From NCBI GenBank assembly GCA_025642065.1, contig JAODUP010000118.1, positions 497,501 to 561,500 of the forward strand: a stretch of DNA of 64,000 nt. Reading direction: 5' to 3'. This stretch comes from Paralvinella palmiformis. Lineage: Eukaryota > Annelida > Polychaeta > Terebellida > Alvinellidae. Below the pieces are notes generated by a model. It was not told the origin of the DNA and did not search any database. It saw only the letters and a program-made list of their open reading frames with translations. The position numbers were made by a program, and so were the translations under genes. This document shows positions 45,640-56,750 of the stretch, in pieces. Numbering within the stretch: the stretch's first letter is position 1; each line of letters starts with the position of its first letter.

Positions 45640-46980
45640 TTGTTCACGACCATGTCTTTGCCCTATCACCAATACATCTACAACACCCGCCACCCAGCCA
45701 CCCAACAACCCACCTAAAGAAAGCCCCGTTAAGGCTACCCTCCCGTATGTTTCCACAGCAGGCAAAGATATAAACAATCCCAGCAGCACACGTACCCGCT
45801 GACCTCGCCATAATCTTTCACTTGACCCTCTGACCCAAGATGTAATCGTTTCACTTCGTGTCTCGTCGCATCATCCTTTCTCTCCGCTATTGTCCTTGCT
45901 CCAAACAGTGACAACGACAACAACAGTAACCAGAACAATAGTAATACACTCACCAGCTATAGACCGGCTGCTTCGTTCATAATTAGCGGACGAAATGATT
46001 GGCAGCTGGCCGACCTTGACCCGGACCGGCGTCGCCTGATTGGTCGAAAGCAATTGGGTCAGGTGGCGGCGATACTGGCGCGGTCGGAGGTTATGCAGGG
46101 GTCGGCGCTGTGGACTGTTCTGGCATGAATCAGCGCCCCGGAGCGGCGCGTTCACCCGCCGAGATGATGGCTTTGGCCACTTAAATGTCGGCAGATAAAG
46201 TTAACTCTTTCAATACGGCCGACTGCCTTATTTCTGCGACCGGCTATGCAAATCAATTATGACGTCAGTGGGCCGCGCGATGACGGGCGGTAATTGCCAA
46301 TGGTTGCTTTTAATGCGGCGTCGTTTTCTGCTGACGATTTGTGCGCCAGTGACGAGTGCTTTTGATACGTACGGCGGTACAAACGTTGGTGCCAACGTGG
46401 CTTCTAAAAAAAAGGCCGGCCACCAACAAAGGAAACACCTAGACTCGAACGACGCCCAACATCGCCCACCGCACGTGGTAATGTCCAACGTAAACAATCG
46501 CCCAGCTAAACTTCCGGTCGTACGAATACAAGTGTAGTTTAGATAAAGAGTCAAAACTCCAAATAATACGCCCACGGAAATATCGGATGAAACACTCAAT
46601 CGAGTCTCCCTACTCCAGAATTAGTTTTAAAGAGATGATCATTTTAGACATTAGCTACGTGACTCTCACAAATCTTCAGATCTGAGGGTGGGGGGAGGGT
46701 GGCGATGGGGGGGTGGGGGGTACCTGGCAAAATACCGATGACGGTTGGTGGATGAATGAACAAATTATTATTTACAAATAAAAAATAATGAATTTTCTGT
46801 TTTGCGACTTGCCGAGTACAACACCATTTAATCAAAGCGTTTCTCTTGCACCTTATCCAGAACATTACTTACGATCCGGATCGCCATTACATACAACAGA
46901 CATCTAATCTTTGAATGTTCTACATTTGACCTCTAACCTTTCCCTACCTCGGCTACCAACAGTTGTACTCACCTATTTAT
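45640..46980. other. CpG-rich non-coding stretch
   Basis: Mixed GC-rich DNA contains a G-run at about 46,688-46,720, TGACGTCA at 46,260 and TCCGGA at 46,875. Open frames on both strands at 46.2-46.6 kb show no recognisable domain. Confidence 0.5.
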
Positions 46981-46987
46981 TGCTGAG

Positions 46988-47002
46988 ACGCCCCCTGGGG
47001 TG
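46988..47002 (-). promoter_or_regulatory. CTCF-like motif
   Basis: The minus strand reads CACCCCAGGGGGCGT, similar to the CCAGGGGGCG core. Confidence 0.35.
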
Positions 47003-47335
47003 AATTACCGGCCAGATCCAGGATCAATATCCATCGCTGGATCTTGGCGTCATTTGAGCGGATCCAGACTTCCAGGATGCAGGGAGTCCGGACGTTCCGG
47101 ATATCATATCCAGAATAGGATGTAATAGATAGGGGGAGGGGTTTTATACCCCGAACTGACATTTTCAAAGGTTTTTTATGTCACTAAATGATTATCTAAG
47201 AACTTGGTTATTAATCCCGAAGTTACTCAGAAGGATACATTTATCTTGTTGCCAATGTTATTGTTTTGTTTTTGTTTGTTTGTTTGTTTGTTATTTTGGC
47301 GAGGAAGTTATCCAACATAAAACCAGTAAGCTTAT

Positions 47336-47405
47336 CATTAGGATTCGAACTTTGAGTTATAGCTTTCTTACCGAGTACTCTGCAACTCGGCCGAAATCTG
47401 AGTGC
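47336..47405 (-). repeat. tRNA-like element (pseudo-tRNA or SINE head)
   Basis: The minus strand has CGGCCGAGTTGCAGAGTACTCGG (A-box region) and AAGTTCGAATCC (B box) about 20 bp further. Spacing suits a tRNA, but I could not fold a complete cloverleaf. Confidence 0.45.
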
Positions 47406-47466
47406 AGACGGAAGATGAGTTATGTGTCTGAGGCATGGACAGGTCAAGGTCCTTCTGATAACTACC

Positions 47467-47483
47467 TACCAGAGTGGCGCTGC
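47467..47483 (+). promoter_or_regulatory. CTCF-like motif (weaker)
   Basis: CTACCAGAGTGGCGCTG matches the core except for T in place of G in AGAG(T)GGCGC. Confidence 0.3.
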
Positions 47484-47984
47484 TACTGACTCAGGATATA
47501 ATGGTGAGGATTGGGGAGGATTAGTGAGGACTAGTAAGGAAAGGTGAGGAATGACGAGTACTTACTGCTGAGGAATAATAAGGAATGGGATATTGTCAGA
47601 TATGTGTTTTAGTAAATTGAAGAATACACGTGATATTTCAGTTTTATATGAGAATGTCAGGGAGTTATTGGGGGATACAAAGGGAGGAATATTAGAAAAA
47701 GGGGGACATATAGGGAGAGAGAGAGAGAGAGAGAGAGAGAGTAGGGAAACAGAGGGAGGAGAGCCTGTTGTCAAGGATAGATCGAGAGAAAGGTGGATAA
47801 ATTGTGGCGTTTTGTAATGAATGTTATCAGTGAATGGCGGCACAGTTGTTCGAGGTTATGATCCAGATTCCCACTTCTGGATAGGGGTCATATCAAACGG
47901 TCATCCAGGCTGAGGCGATACGATAAGCAGCTCAGAGAGCGTGGAAAGCGCTCAGTGTGCTGTGCGGGGAGGGGGGAGCATTTC

Positions 47985-48018
<34 letters not shown>

Positions 48019-48338
48019 GGGCCTCGTTAAGCCGGTGTTGGCCCCTACCATTGACATATACAGACATTACTCATTGGAGATAGGAGGACATGGATATGCT
48101 GTCAGCGACTTTGATCCAGACAAATCCAGAGAAAGATTTACTGGCCATTTTGGTACTTTATCAGTTTTAGCTTACCGTGTTCCTTGGTATACCTACACTG
48201 GTATGTTAGATACGCCAATGGGCTGGTTCTGTGGGTTGTGTTCTATGGGCTGGTTTAGATATGGGCGTCACAGCTGGTCCTAATTGCTGGTTGGTATAAA
48301 ACTGCTGATATGTTATAATTATGTTAAATGATGCCTGG
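47484..48338. other. Non-coding stretch
   Basis: GAGGA-type repeats lie at 47,500-47,575, (GA)n at 47,714-47,742 and (GT)n at 47,987-48,015. No gene called. Confidence 0.6.
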
Positions 48339-48775
48339 TGTTGTTACTGTGCGCTGCTCCTGTGTGTTGTTACTGTGGGCTGGTCTAGTGTGTTGTTACT
48401 GTAGGCTGTTCCTGTGTATTCTTACTGTGGGCTGGTCTTGTTACTAAGGGCTGGTCCTGTGTGTCTTTATTGTGGACTGGTCCAGTGTGTTGTTACTGTG
48501 AGCTCGTTCAGTGTGTCGTTACTGCAGGCTGGTCTGGCGTGTTGTTACCGTGGGCTGGTACTGTGTGTTGTTACTGTCTATCGGATCCAAGTGTTGTTAC
48601 TGTGGGCTGGTCCTGTGTGTTAGTACTGTCTGTCGGACCCAAGTATTGTTACTGTGGGCTGGTCCTGTGTGTTGTTACTGTCTGTCGGACCCACGTGTTG
48701 TTACCGTCGGCTGGTCCTCTGTGTTATAACTGTCTGTGGGACCCGCGTGTCATTACTCTGGGCTGGTCCTGTGCC
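48339..48775 (+). repeat. 26 bp minisatellite, ~17 units, partly dimeric
   Basis: The unit is GTGTTGTTACTGTGGGCTGG + TCCTGT. From about 48,560 units alternate with a variant GTGTTGTTACTGTCTGTCGG + ACCCAA, giving a 52 bp dimer. Degenerate GGGCTGGT units continue to about 49,150. Cys/Val/Tyr-rich frames here are artefacts. Confidence 0.9.
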
Positions 48776-49600
48776 GGTCGGTCTATGAACTGATAGTGTA
48801 AACTGATAGACCGGACTCGTCCTATGATACTGTGGGCTGGTCCTGTGCCGGTCGGTCTGTGATACTGTGGGCTGGTCCTGTGGGCTTCATGTTTTAGATG
48901 GTGCTGAGTAAAGTACTATTGATGGTCATGCAATTTAGTCTCATCGTTTCATGGTGACGTAATGACGGTTGGTCCCGTGAGTTGCTGGTCCTGTTGGATA
49001 GTCTTATGAGCTGGTTCAATGCGGTAGCCCTCTGAGCTGGTCTTATGGATATCCAAAATGCTTAGGAAATAGGGCCTACATACATCCGTTGTGTATGTGA
49101 TCCGAGGGCTGGTTTCAGTGGGCTGGTTTGGTATACCGTTGAGCCCAGGGCTAGTCCCCTGTGTTTCTATCCCCACCATCCATGAAGGTTGTCTATATTT
49201 TGAAAGTTCGGGTTGATTATATCACCCCTCGGGAGAACCTGGATACTGAAATGGTTGATCATATCTGGATAAAGGTATACTCTTGTATGAGATGTTTTAT
49301 GAGATGGCATGCACACCGTCATGCATATATTCACAATAAGGCATGATAAGGCATGCATGCCGCACATATAATGACATAGCTATATGCCGAAGTGCTGCCA
49401 CCTGGCATGCCTCGTGCATGACGTGTAAACATTAAGACGAACCGCCGCCTCCCCCAATCCGAATGCGTATTGCTTCCGGTGTTCTTGACTCGTTCCGGAT
49501 CTTCAGGATCGCGACTGCCCGAGGGTCTGCACCAACCTTTATAATAGACGCTTGCCTCGTTCATTTATAATTTACTCGTTATATATAGACAATTTGAAAT
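48776..49600. other. Degenerate GCTGGT-rich then ordinary non-coding sequence
   Basis: TGTGGGCTGGTCCTGTG-like fragments persist to about 49,150. Beyond that I see GCATGC-rich sequence and no gene. Confidence 0.6.
49393..49409 (-). promoter_or_regulatory. CTCF-like motif
   Basis: The minus strand reads CATGCCAGGTGGCAGCA, a good match to CCASSAGGTGGCAGC. Confidence 0.45.
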
Positions 49601-49639
49601 ATCAGTTTCCTTCACTGTGTGTGTACCGGTATGTGTGTG

Positions 49640-49810
49640 TTGTGCGTGATTAGGTATGGGCACGAAGATTCACCAAATGCGAATACAGACTCAGGAGGAT
49701 TCATCAGGAGACCGAATCCAGAGGAACGACTTTTAATGCTAAGACGAATACCACGTGTTGTTGTTGTATTGTGTGTGTTGTTAGCATCGAATGTGATGGC
49801 ACTAGAATAA
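49640..49810 (+). CDS. Unassigned short ORF
   Basis: After an acceptor-like gtgcgtgattag, the plus strand reads YGHEDSPNANTDSGGFIRRP, then NPEERLLMLRRIPR, then a hydrophobic VVVVLCVLLASNVMALE and a stop. The frame starts in a GT-rich repeat. The hydrophobic tail comes partly from a GTTGTTGTT run, so it could be chance. Confidence 0.12.
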   Translation: MCVIRYGHEDSPNANTDSGGFIRRPNPEERLLMLRRIPRVVVVLCVLLASNVMALE

Positions 49811-50029
49811 GAAAAGAAATCATCAGGGTACATAATAAACACCCGTAGCTCTCTGACAAAACTCCCTCTCGCTGAATTTCTCCCGCACTCCCTGTTGTTT
49901 TTCCTACGCCGACTCCCATCACCCTCTAGACTCCACCCCGCCCCAACTCCCATCACCGTCTAAACTCCATCCCCGCCGGCGCACGAACGTCGAAGCGTTC
50001 AACAGCTTTTTCCGAGAAACGCAAATGAA

Positions 50030-50095
50030 CTCACGCGAATGTACGTTAGCACGCACGCACGCACGCACGCACGCATTCAGACACACACACACACA
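50030..50095. repeat. (ACGC)n and (CA)n microsatellite
   Basis: CACG repeats (50,049-50,074) are followed by ACACAC. No gene called between 49,810 and 50,590; a G-rich/CCACC-rich stretch lies at 50,280-50,440. Confidence 0.9.
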
Positions 50096-50606
50096 CGGAG
50101 ACATCCTCCAATCCATCCGTCCCCTCCCCCTGGACACCCCACCCTCACCATATGATAGATATATCGTCAGGTTAATATCCCGGCAAAGTTCTTTTAATTA
50201 TAGTTTAAATGGGTACTTTGACATTATCAATAGTGTACAGGTCTTTATAGTGACACCTTGAGTATTGAGAGAGGTAGGAGAGGGGGGGGGATAAGGGGGG
50301 ATGAAGGGCTTCTAATGATGGTTTAATGTTTTTACCGATATCGGTGGCGTTTTGCGGCGATGGTGAGAGCGGGGTGTTGGCGGGGGTGGCGCCGGGTGGG
50401 GGTGGTGGCGGCTCCAGGTGTGGGGCGGGACACCTGGCTGGTAACATGTGGACGCTATTGGAGCTCGCCGCATTTAAGGAAGCCATGACACGTTGATTGT
50501 GTATTCGTCATTACCACTACTGGCCGACTTGTTTTTCGATCTGTCAATCTGTCAGCCAGTTCCCCGTGTTTGTGGTGAGGTAGCCATTAACATCGAGCGT
50601 GGCCGG

Positions 50607-50642
50607 TGTGTGTGTGTGTGTGTGTATGTGTGTGTCGGAGGG

Positions 50643-50683
<41 letters not shown>

Positions 50684-50685
50684 AT
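50607..50685. repeat. (GT)n microsatellite
   Basis: Two GT blocks (50,607-50,634 and 50,645-50,682) are separated by CGGAGGGTG. Confidence 0.95.
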
Positions 50686-50689
50686 ACAT

Positions 50690-51895
50690 TGGCAAATGCA
50701 TGGGATTAAAATATCGATCACACGATCATTTGGCCGATTCATCAGGGTTATGTGTGACTGTCTGTCTGTCTGTCAGTCGGTTCGCCTAATTGTAGTCTAT
50801 TAAGAGAGGTGCCATTTCTAGGTAGATATAGTATCCTAACCAAACGACTCCCTTTCAGTTTTATGAACCATCCCTTTTAAAAGTTATGGGAAACCATTTT
50901 GAAATTGATAAAATATTATAATTAAGTCAAATCGGAAGTTATGGTGATATCAACTTAATTATTTCTTTTAACAATTGCTGTTAAAAGACAAAAAACACTC
51001 TGGACGTGTCTGTTTGAGTTGAATCTCGCGCGATGACGCCATTTTGGTATAAAATTGAAAAAATATATATAATACGATGAGTGCATGCCATTTGCGCGGG
51101 GGGGGGGATCTCGAAGCACTAGCATTATTAATAACTCTATGGATAGTTTTTCTTAAGATCCATCTTGGAAGAGACATTGGAAGAACAGAGTCAGCATCAA
51201 AAGACTGGAAAGTAAACGATCACATCCGAGAAACGTCCGAGCTCGGACCACTTTTATAAACAAACGCATATTTCAAAAGAGAACTTTTTTTAGTGCGGAT
51301 GAGGAAAGTTGTTAGATTTGGTTTAGTTCCAATACGATAGTAACAGAAACCAATTGATTCTACTATCCAGCCTATCCATCTGATCCAGATATAAACACAT
51401 ATCATCGACTTTGACTCGTTCTCAGTCATCCGGATTCATGTCAATCGATGACGGACTAGGATCCCGACCAATCGGGAGCGAGCTTAACGTAGCCGGGGGA
51501 AATCCGAATGACGTCATTATTTGTACAACGATCGAACTAAATTATTATTGAGTATTATTTACTCAGATCTTAGAGTGTATAACGCTGATTGAGACGAGTA
51601 AACAAGGCGCCGAGAAAACAAAATAATAATCTTACTCACTCGTATCAGTTTCGTGATCGGGATCGGCAGGATTTATTGATAGTTGAATGAGTCGGTTTCA
51701 AAGGAACGTTTAGCTCCGCTTCGTGACTGATAATAAATCTCATCGAATGCTAGACGAATACGAGACTTAGATTTAAACGTTAACTTTTAAGGACATCTAT
51801 TGTGGACATCTTACTGAAGTGTTGATATTTCACTTCTCCGGATCTGACCACGGAAAGCATACGGATCTATTTACTACATTAACCATTCGCTGTAT
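50690..51895. other. Non-coding stretch
   Basis: An AT-rich part (50,800-51,080) is followed by mixed sequence with TGACGTCA (51,509) and TCCGGA (51,429 and 51,837). A minus-strand AAAATGGCGTCATCGCG (about 51,048-51,032) looks like a start context with a short frame, but no exon follows that I can support. Confidence 0.5.
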
Positions 51896-51902
51896 CGAAG
51901 TT

Positions 51903-52275
51903 TTAGCGGATGACGCAAACACTTCGAAATAACAGAAGTTCGATACAGGCGGCGGTCAAGTTTTTGCAAATCAGTTTCTGAATCGAGTAGCACCAGTCAT
52001 CCGTGTCTTTTATTTGGCCAGTGTACTCTGTAAAGTGCTTCTTCGACGCGTCAGAGTACTGGGACAGCCTGATACGTTTACCAGCTGAACCAGCTGTACC
52101 ACTTTTCTCGGGTACTTCTTTTATTTTAGCAGCTGACTTGATTGACGGCGTGCTGAGAGACACACCAAATTAACCCCTCAGTGACGACAGTCTTAGTCTT
52201 CGTACCCTGTCCAACCTCAATGTGAGAGCTTCATACTTCATCTTTACTTCGCGATTGGTTCGCTTTCTCTTGACC
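51903..52275 (-). pseudogene. pogo/Tigger (CENP-B-like) transposase N-terminal remnant
   Basis: The minus strand near 52,270 reads SVKRKRTNREVKMKYEALT, which matches the opening of the CENP-B/pogo DNA-binding domain. A shift of frame gives LDQGTKTKTVVTE. A further frame gives FGVSLSTPSIKSAAKIKEVP, then EKSGTAGSAGKRIRLSQYSD, ending DTDDWCYSIQKL at about 51,970. The order (KRKR...KYEAL...LDxGT...FGVSxST...KRxRxxxYxD...GWxxRxxKR-like) is that of Tigger transposases. Two frameshifts and the missing DDE catalytic domain show a dead copy. The last frame runs open for 86 codons. Confidence 0.65.
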
Positions 52276-53010
52276 GATGCCAGGATTTACAGCGTGCCAT
52301 AAACTAGGGTCACGTGATGTACACCGTCGCTGCTGATAGGTCAGGTGTGCTTGGCTTCAAAATTACCAGAGTCTTAATCGGGAAATAACTCATTCATCGA
52401 AGAATATTAAGTACGTACCTAAACTGATCTGTCATAATGATTTAAACAATGATTACATGTAACATCAGTGTCTAACATAATACTAGATGTTGTGTGAGCA
52501 GTTTTGATTGTTTCCGGTTTGTGATGACTGAATTTATTCCACACACAACCGTTTAAGGGCAATCATCCCCGGAAAGGAAACCGTTTCGTTTGAAGTGAAA
52601 AGGCTAATTGACTTCGACGTAACCGAACCTGCGAATGTCCGAGTTCGATAAAGGGAAGCTTATATAACACATAAATTACACATCTGCGATCGGGAACTCG
52701 AACTTACTTCGATTATTCGATTCAACCGACTTCGGCACAACGAGCTTTTACCGTATCTTCAAATCGAATCGAAAGACCCCTCCCCCTTCTTGCCCTCCGT
52801 AATCATGTACCGAATGAATGAGAATCCATTAAAGCATTTCTTGACTCTCAAAATTTCTCCAAAAGATGTAAAATAATATATTTTAGGTGGGAAATACTTA
52901 CAAAAGACATTGGCTTTAATATATTTGGATCGTGAAGTTTCCATATATGAGATTGGGCTATTAAAAAAATTGGCTTCCCATCCCATTTAAGACATAATGA
53001 GGCTGAATGG
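52276..53010. other. Non-coding stretch
   Basis: GTCACGTGATG lies at about 52,311. The TTCGA-rich sequence around 52,600-52,770 shows no gene. The flank of the transposase relic might contain the rest of a pogo element, but I could not find its inverted ends. Confidence 0.5.
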
Positions 53011-53015
53011 CTGTG

Positions 53016-53018
<3 letters not shown>

Positions 53019-53054
<36 letters not shown>

Positions 53055-53062
53055 GGGGGGGG
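53019..53062. repeat. (GA)n microsatellite with G-run
   Basis: About 16 GA steps end in AAGGGGGGGGG. Confidence 0.95.
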
Positions 53063-53209
53063 TGTAACTAGTAGCATGGAAGAGGTTCGCCGGTCAAAAT
53101 AGCATTTCCAGGAAAAGATATACTACATTGGCAGTTTATGTTACTGTAAGCACGTACAGGTCTATATATCCAGTCTAGATGGTAAGTGAACATCCTAGTA
53201 AGTGAACGA

Positions 53210-53338
53210 GGGTGCCTCCGAGGTCTAGTTGGTAGCGCGTTGGACCACAGTTCACTACCACCTTAATTCGAATATTGGCGTGCATGCGCATATCTGAAGG
53301 GTGTTTCATCTTTGACTTCGCTTCATTACCTTTTTTTT
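53210..53338 (+). repeat. SINE family A copy A4, 3'-truncated
   Basis: The plus-strand head reads GGTGCCTCCGAGGTCTAGTT and GGTAGCGCGTTGGA (A box), with a decayed B box (TAATTCGAATATT). The core is TATCTGAAGGGTGTTTCATC with TTTGACTTCGCTTCATTACC. It stops at a T(8) run in place of the CCATTTAGCC/ATC tail. Confidence 0.8.
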
Positions 53339-53459
53339 CAGAAAGGAAGGACTCAACTCGTAAAAATTCGACGACGATCTGACATTTAAGGCGATGTTAC
53401 ATAGCATCAACGTAAGTCGGTCGTGACTAAATCTCGGAATATCCACACAAATAAAACGT

Positions 53460-54100
53460 GAATTGCTTCCCGGTTTTCTTCGTCGGCCTTGATCCAGAAC
53501 GGATACGGAATAAGGACATCCCAGGGTCAGACGGTGTCGCCACGATCAGCACCCGGGCCGGAGCTTAGTTCCCTAACATCGCTCCGACAGATCCCTAAAT
53601 ATCTTCTAGCTCCTGAACTACTCCCTCCGGAGACAGACGTCTGTCCGCCGGTTGTCGGCGCCTAATCCCCGCCGAGCCTGATCCGGAACAGCGCAAATCC
53701 CATTTCATTCGGGCCGCCGATCCCGGTGACCGCGGCGCCGCCGAGCGCGACGCGATCGGCGACCGCCAGGTGGCGCTATCTGATCCGGACGGCGACCATT
53801 GTTTTAACCTCGCCGCTGACTTCCAGCGCCAATTCCATTTTGTCTGACGTCTAATCTCTAAAGCAGATCCGGACGTCTAATTACCAGAGTATAAGGCGTT
53901 TAGAGGCGGATAGACACCGGAACATGGATATCTTCGTGGATAGTCTTCGCTATCGGGATCTTTGTCTTAATGGACGACAAAATGAGATTCTAACCCGATG
54001 TCATTTGTGTCCTAGACGTTTATCTGTTGCCTTGGGAGACGGAGAGATGGGGGGTAGGGGAGGGACGAATAGATTGGGGATAGTGAGTGAAGGTATTGGG
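53460..54100. other. CpG-island-like non-coding stretch
   Basis: This is very CpG-rich (53,640-53,800) with TCCGGA at 53,626, 53,682, 53,784 and 53,868. It contains a strong CTCF-like motif. No exon recognised. Confidence 0.55.
53761..53779 (+). promoter_or_regulatory. CTCF-like motif (strong)
   Basis: GACCGCCAGGTGGCGCTAT matches CCGCCAGGTGGCGCT, essentially the full bilaterian CTCF core. Confidence 0.55.
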
Positions 54101-54129
54101 CAAGAAGTAAGAACTAGAGAGGGGGTTGA

Positions 54130-54300
<171 letters not shown>

Positions 54301-54355
54301 TAATGCATGTTTATGTAGCGCCAGAACCAGGTAACCCTGTTCTGAGGCGCTGTAC

Positions 54356-54356
54356 A

Positions 54357-54392
<36 letters not shown>

Positions 54393-54563
54393 TTTTATGG
54401 CTACTTTTGTGCAAATGGTAGGATAAATGGGCCGAGCGACTTCCAAATGTAATGAATTGAAGTCAAAGATGAGACACCCTTCAGATATGCCCACCCCGAT
54501 ATTCGAACACGGGTGGTATGGATCTGTGATTCAACACGCTACCTTTAGCCCACGGAGGCGCTC

Positions 54564-54605
<42 letters not shown>

Positions 54606-54609
54606 ATAC

Positions 54610-54650
<41 letters not shown>
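54356..54650. repeat. (TA)n tract split by a SINE, then (GA)n
   Basis: TA repeats at 54,356-54,388 and 54,566-54,602 flank SINE A5. (GA)n follows at 54,610-54,648. The SINE appears to have landed inside a TA microsatellite. Confidence 0.9.
54388..54565 (-). repeat. SINE family A copy A5 (in a TA repeat)
   Basis: This is a full-length minus-strand copy: head GGGAGCGCCTCCGTGGGC, B box GTTCGAATATC, core TATCTGAAGGGTGTCTCATC, tail CCATTTATCCTACCATTTGC and CATAAAACATCA. It lacks a long ATC tail; the end merges with the TA repeat. Confidence 0.85.
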
Positions 54651-54652
<2 letters not shown>

Positions 54653-54699
54653 CAAACAAATAACATAAATAGAATCCCGGCGTCCTATTCTAATCACAC

Positions 54700-55740
54700 A
54701 TCGCGTGTCAACAACTCCCGCGGGAAGGTGGTCGGTTTGTCGAGAGCTTGTCACATCAGGTTACACTGTACCGTCGGATCCTAGATCCCGACACCCGGTC
54801 AGACGCTAGAGAGCTCCACCAGTCTTCATCAAGCTTGACATCTGTGACGGTACAAAATAGAACTCCGAAATACAGATGTTCTACGAATTAAATCGGATTA
54901 CACCTGAGCTCCGAACTCAGACATAAATGTTTTAAAGGCTAGTCATACGTACACTTGATCTGTATTTAAACGTCCTGGAGAGTATATTCGTTGTCTTCTT
55001 TTGTTAGTATAATTGTTTATCTGTCAGGATAGCCTCGGGGATCCAGAACCAAAAAAAACTATACAATGAGACTCCCGATATTATTGTGGATCACCAGGTG
55101 ACAACATTCACGGTATACTTAAGACACGATTTATTCACCTAGGTAGTGTTAAATGGCGACCAGAAAAGTACACATGGTCATGATCTCGTTGCCGCTACCC
55201 GTTGAGGCACTCGTTGAATAAATACCCTCTTCTCTCACCCATCCCCGCCCCGCGTATACTGTCCATCCTTGATACGCCGTGTAAGTGTAGTAGGGGGGGG
55301 GGGGGTAAGCTGCTACCATTTGACGTGTTCTTTTTAATTAATATAAGGTGATCAATTTAGCACTCCGATGGGGGGGGGGTTACATTTTGGACGATATCTC
55401 CTAAGCCGACACCTTTTGGGCTGAGCCGTGAGTCATTTAAACAACAGCTTGTGAGTCAGTATCCTAGGTCATAATAAAGCGTGAGTCATTATTCCCCGTC
55501 GCGTGATATCCCGTGAGTCACTATACTCCATGTCGCGGTGCACTCAGAGTCACCATCCTGTGCCGCAATATGATGTGAGTCGCTATCTTATTGGAGAGAG
55601 GGGGAGGGGGGATATCACCAATCTCTATCAGCCATTCAGCTTACGACAAAACACTCTGACGTCACAACAAGCTTTAGGCCCGTTTAAGCGAGCGACTTCC
55701 GGTTTATGATCATTTCAACTCTGGCCTAGTTATTATTAAT
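54700..55740. other. Non-coding stretch
   Basis: GTGAGTCA/GTGAGTCAC words recur at 55,427, 55,448, 55,480, 55,512 and 55,575, a loose AP-1-like repeat. A G(13) run lies at 55,291 and TGACGTCA at 55,657. No gene called. Confidence 0.55.
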
Positions 55741-55754
55741 ATAGGATTCCCCCC

Positions 55755-55930
55755 TCTCTCTGTCTGTCTGTGTGTGTGTGTGTGTGTGTGTTATTTGTGT
55801 ACTTGTCTATTCTAGGTCTACCTATCCTTCGCTATATGTCTGTCTGTCTGTGCGTCTGTCTGTTTATCTGTCTGTCTGTCTGTCTGTCTGTTTATCTGTC
55901 TGTCTGTCTGTCTGTCTGTCCGTCCGTCCA
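55755..55930. repeat. (GT)n and (CTGT)n microsatellites
   Basis: CTGT repeats, (GT)n and a longer (CTGT)n with TTTA interruptions at 55,838-55,928. Confidence 0.95.
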
Positions 55931-56188
55931 GTTGATCAGAGACAGTAATTCCACTAAATTATCCTGGTTATCGTCCAAGGTCACGGGGTTAATATCGGCG
56001 CGCATCTGGTCCTAGTCCACCTCCGGTAAGACGCCATCTCCCTTGCGTCGTCGTGCTTCGTGTATTATTGATGTCGACGACAGTTGATCACGTGGCACGA
56101 TCACGTGGTCAGCTCGACCTTGACCCACGGCCGCCATTACGTCGCCGGCGGTTCGCCGCTTCCGACCGCAGTCAATCAGCGCGAAGGG

Positions 56189-56203
56189 GCGCCACCAGCG
56201 ACC
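56189..56203 (-). promoter_or_regulatory. CTCF-like motif
   Basis: The minus strand reads GGTCGCTGGTGGCGC, fitting CGCTGGTGGCGCC. It is surrounded by CACGTG (three copies at 56,087-56,245) and TGACGTCA (56,226). Confidence 0.4.
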
Positions 56204-56564
56204 CGGTGATTGACAGGTGCTGCTATGACGTCAGCAGCTGTCACGTGACAGGTGTTCATTTTGGAGATGATTACCTTGGTGTCCGGTAGACATTTTTCTT
56301 GTCGACGAGCACCCCCCCCCCAATGTTGTTGGGAAGGAACGTTTTGGAGAAAACACAAATAAGAAACACAGAATCGTACTGATAAACTTTTTTTATTTCC
56401 TGATTTCTGATTTTGTGTTATCGGCTTTTTGTGGGGTTTTTTTTTGTGATCGAGAAGTGAAAGCGGAGATTGTCACCACTTAATAATAATATTGGTTGGA
56501 TATTTGAGAAACTATGTGCGTGCGTGCATGCGTGTGTGTGTGTACTAGTGCGACCGCACAAGTG

Positions 56565-56565
<1 letters not shown>

Positions 56566-56632
<67 letters not shown>
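56566..56632. repeat. (TA)n(GA)n microsatellite
   Basis: About 17 TA steps pass directly into about 17 GA steps. Confidence 0.95.
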
Positions 56633-56638
<6 letters not shown>

Positions 56639-56694
56639 TTCTCAATAATAATATTTAAAATTTTTATCAATCCGTAACTCGTTGCGTACAAAAG

Positions 56695-56750
56695 CTGATC
56701 ATACTCATGTATCATACTCATGTATCATACTCATGTATCATACTCATGTC
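56695..56750 (+). repeat. 13 bp tandem repeat, four copies
   Basis: ATCATACTCATGT is repeated four times without change, within an AT-rich stretch. Confidence 0.95.

Noticed and set aside
48414..48793. Repetitive Cys/Val/Tyr protein-like frames
   Set aside because: They are the 26 bp minisatellite read in three frames (78 bp = 26 residues).
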